NCBI RefSeq assembly: GCF_963924675.1
Contig: NC_089223.1
Span: 12,970,881 to 13,034,880 of the forward strand
Direction: 5' to 3'
From: Phocoena phocoena
Lineage: Eukaryota; Chordata; Mammalia; Artiodactyla; Phocoenidae
DNA length: 64,000 bases
Below, piece by piece: positions 62,771 through 64,000 of this stretch. The position numbers and the translations under genes are program-made. Under the pieces are notes generated by a model that saw only the letters and a program-made list of their open reading frames with translations, was not told where the DNA came from and did not search any database. Numbering within the stretch: position 1 is the stretch's first letter; each line of letters opens with the position of its first letter.

Positions 62771-64000
62771 AAAAAAGAAAAAAATGTATACAGTTTCTTA
62801 AGGAGCATATGGATGGATGACTAGCAAATACCCTGGATAAAAACTTCCACATATGAACTCATATGAATGTAGCCATTAAGTACAAAAGAAAATATAGCTT
62901 TTGATATATGCTAAACTAGTTTAGAAATTATTTTACATAGAAAATAATAGTGTTTTCAAAAAATTCTACCTTGGGTATTTCCTGTCTTTCTCCTAGGTTT
63001 GTGGCTCTTTTTACTTTATATAACATGGATACATTTCAGCTGATTAACAAAAACAAAACACAGGAATGTTTAATCCCAGAAGCAATTTTCATGCAGTCAA
63101 TGAACATACAAACTATCTTAATAAAACCATTTAATTTTAGCTAAGCCTTTATTCTAATCTGTATATTGCTATAAGAGCACAGTAAAACACAGTCTCAAAC
63201 ATTCTAGGGTCTCTGCCAGAGAAGTGACAACAATCCAAACTCAACTCTCTGGCAAAGGAGGCTAACGTTCAAATACTTTGTTATGCACCTTAAAGATTTC
63301 AGCAGGTAATTGAGAAAAGGGATAGAATTGTGCGAGTCATTTTGATGGACAGAAAGCTTACAAATAAGGAATTAAGTAGTAACCATTTTACAATTCAATC
63401 CAATAACAGAGTATAAGACAGTCACTCAGACAAGTATAGCATATGACAGTAATAAAAATAAACCTAAAATGCAGGGTGAAGACTATCTCATTTCTAATCT
63501 TTGTACAGTTCAATCAGATCACTTACTTAGGCTGTGTCTCTGTGGAGTCTCTAGTATCTTCTGTGCTCTTGTACGTGACTGTATCTTGGGTTTATATGAT
63601 GAGTAAGTTACAGTCACAAGCCAATGTGAGAAGAGGTGACTTACTGCCACCTAAGTCTCTTCCTTCATTTCTTAGATGAAATATGCCTGCCAAAAAGCGC
63701 AAGTCTGCAGACTTCTAGTTATCCTTGGCATTTTATAGGACCTCTGTGTAGAAATAACCTAAGGTGTTCGCATACAGTTGGTAAAGTCAAAGTTATAGGT
63801 GCTGAAGTGTGCCTATAGCTACATGTTCATTTATTTTTCAAGTCTTAGAACCACAGGCCCTAGGGGAGAAAGAAAACGTGAGTATATCTCTTTACAGATA
63901 CAACAGGGATTGCTTCCTCACTTCACTAGATCTGCTTGGCGAGTCCTTGGCTGGCCACCTCGTCACTGGAGCGCTCCTCAAACAGACTCATCCTTTCCCT
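62771..64000. other. Unannotated right end of window
   Basis: No repeat or gene recognised with confidence. The last 75 bases are richer in CpG than the rest and carry a short open frame on the minus strand (see findings). Confidence 0.4.

Overview
The window is nuclear DNA from a mammal, most likely a cetacean. The main evidence is about fifteen copies of tRNA-derived SINEs with the 'gggcttccctggtggcgcag' head, which is the CHR-1/CHR-2 type of whales, dolphins and hippos. Several copies are nearly identical and still have intact target-site duplications (TSDs). Older mammalian repeats (MIR, L2, MaLR LTRs, Tigger and hAT elements, L1M remnants) fill most of the rest. Nothing in the sequence separates toothed from baleen whales.

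Two protein-coding genes can be read exon by exon, lying tail to tail. Positions 3619-22137 (+) hold the last 15 coding exons of SMARCAD1, a SNF2-family chromatin remodeller. They give 599 uninterrupted residues covering the whole ATPase/helicase region to the natural C-terminus. The 3' UTR follows, with a poly(A) signal at 23391. Positions 27970-56621 (-) hold all five coding exons of HPGDS, haematopoietic prostaglandin D synthase, as a complete 199-codon reading frame with all expected glutathione and metal-site residues. Its non-coding exon 1 and its promoter were not identified. The same order, SMARCAD1 then HPGDS in opposite orientation, is known from human 4q22.

Layout: 1-22137 SMARCAD1 exons and introns; 22138-23415 its 3' UTR; 23416-27.3k intergenic, with a SINE and L1; 27.3k-56.6k HPGDS. 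HPGDS intron 5 holds a near full-length but decayed L1 (29221-36765) that split an older L2 and later received two SINEs and a truncated L1. HPGDS introns 3 and 4 hold many SINEs in inverted pairs. From 56.6k to 64.0k is HPGDS intron 1 or 5' flank. It holds a dense GATA/RUNX/E-box cluster near 59.3 kb and a solo LTR at 61.1-61.5 kb on the HPGDS strand.

The two genes have unrelated jobs: DNA-end resection and heterochromatin upkeep for SMARCAD1, PGD2 synthesis in mast cells and related cells for HPGDS. I found no operon-like system, CRISPR array, functional tRNA or rRNA gene, or novel multi-gene system. The observations most worth checking are regulatory or repeat-driven: the GATA/RUNX cluster, the sense-strand LTR, inverted SINE pairs in HPGDS introns, and an unusual GAG splice acceptor in SMARCAD1.
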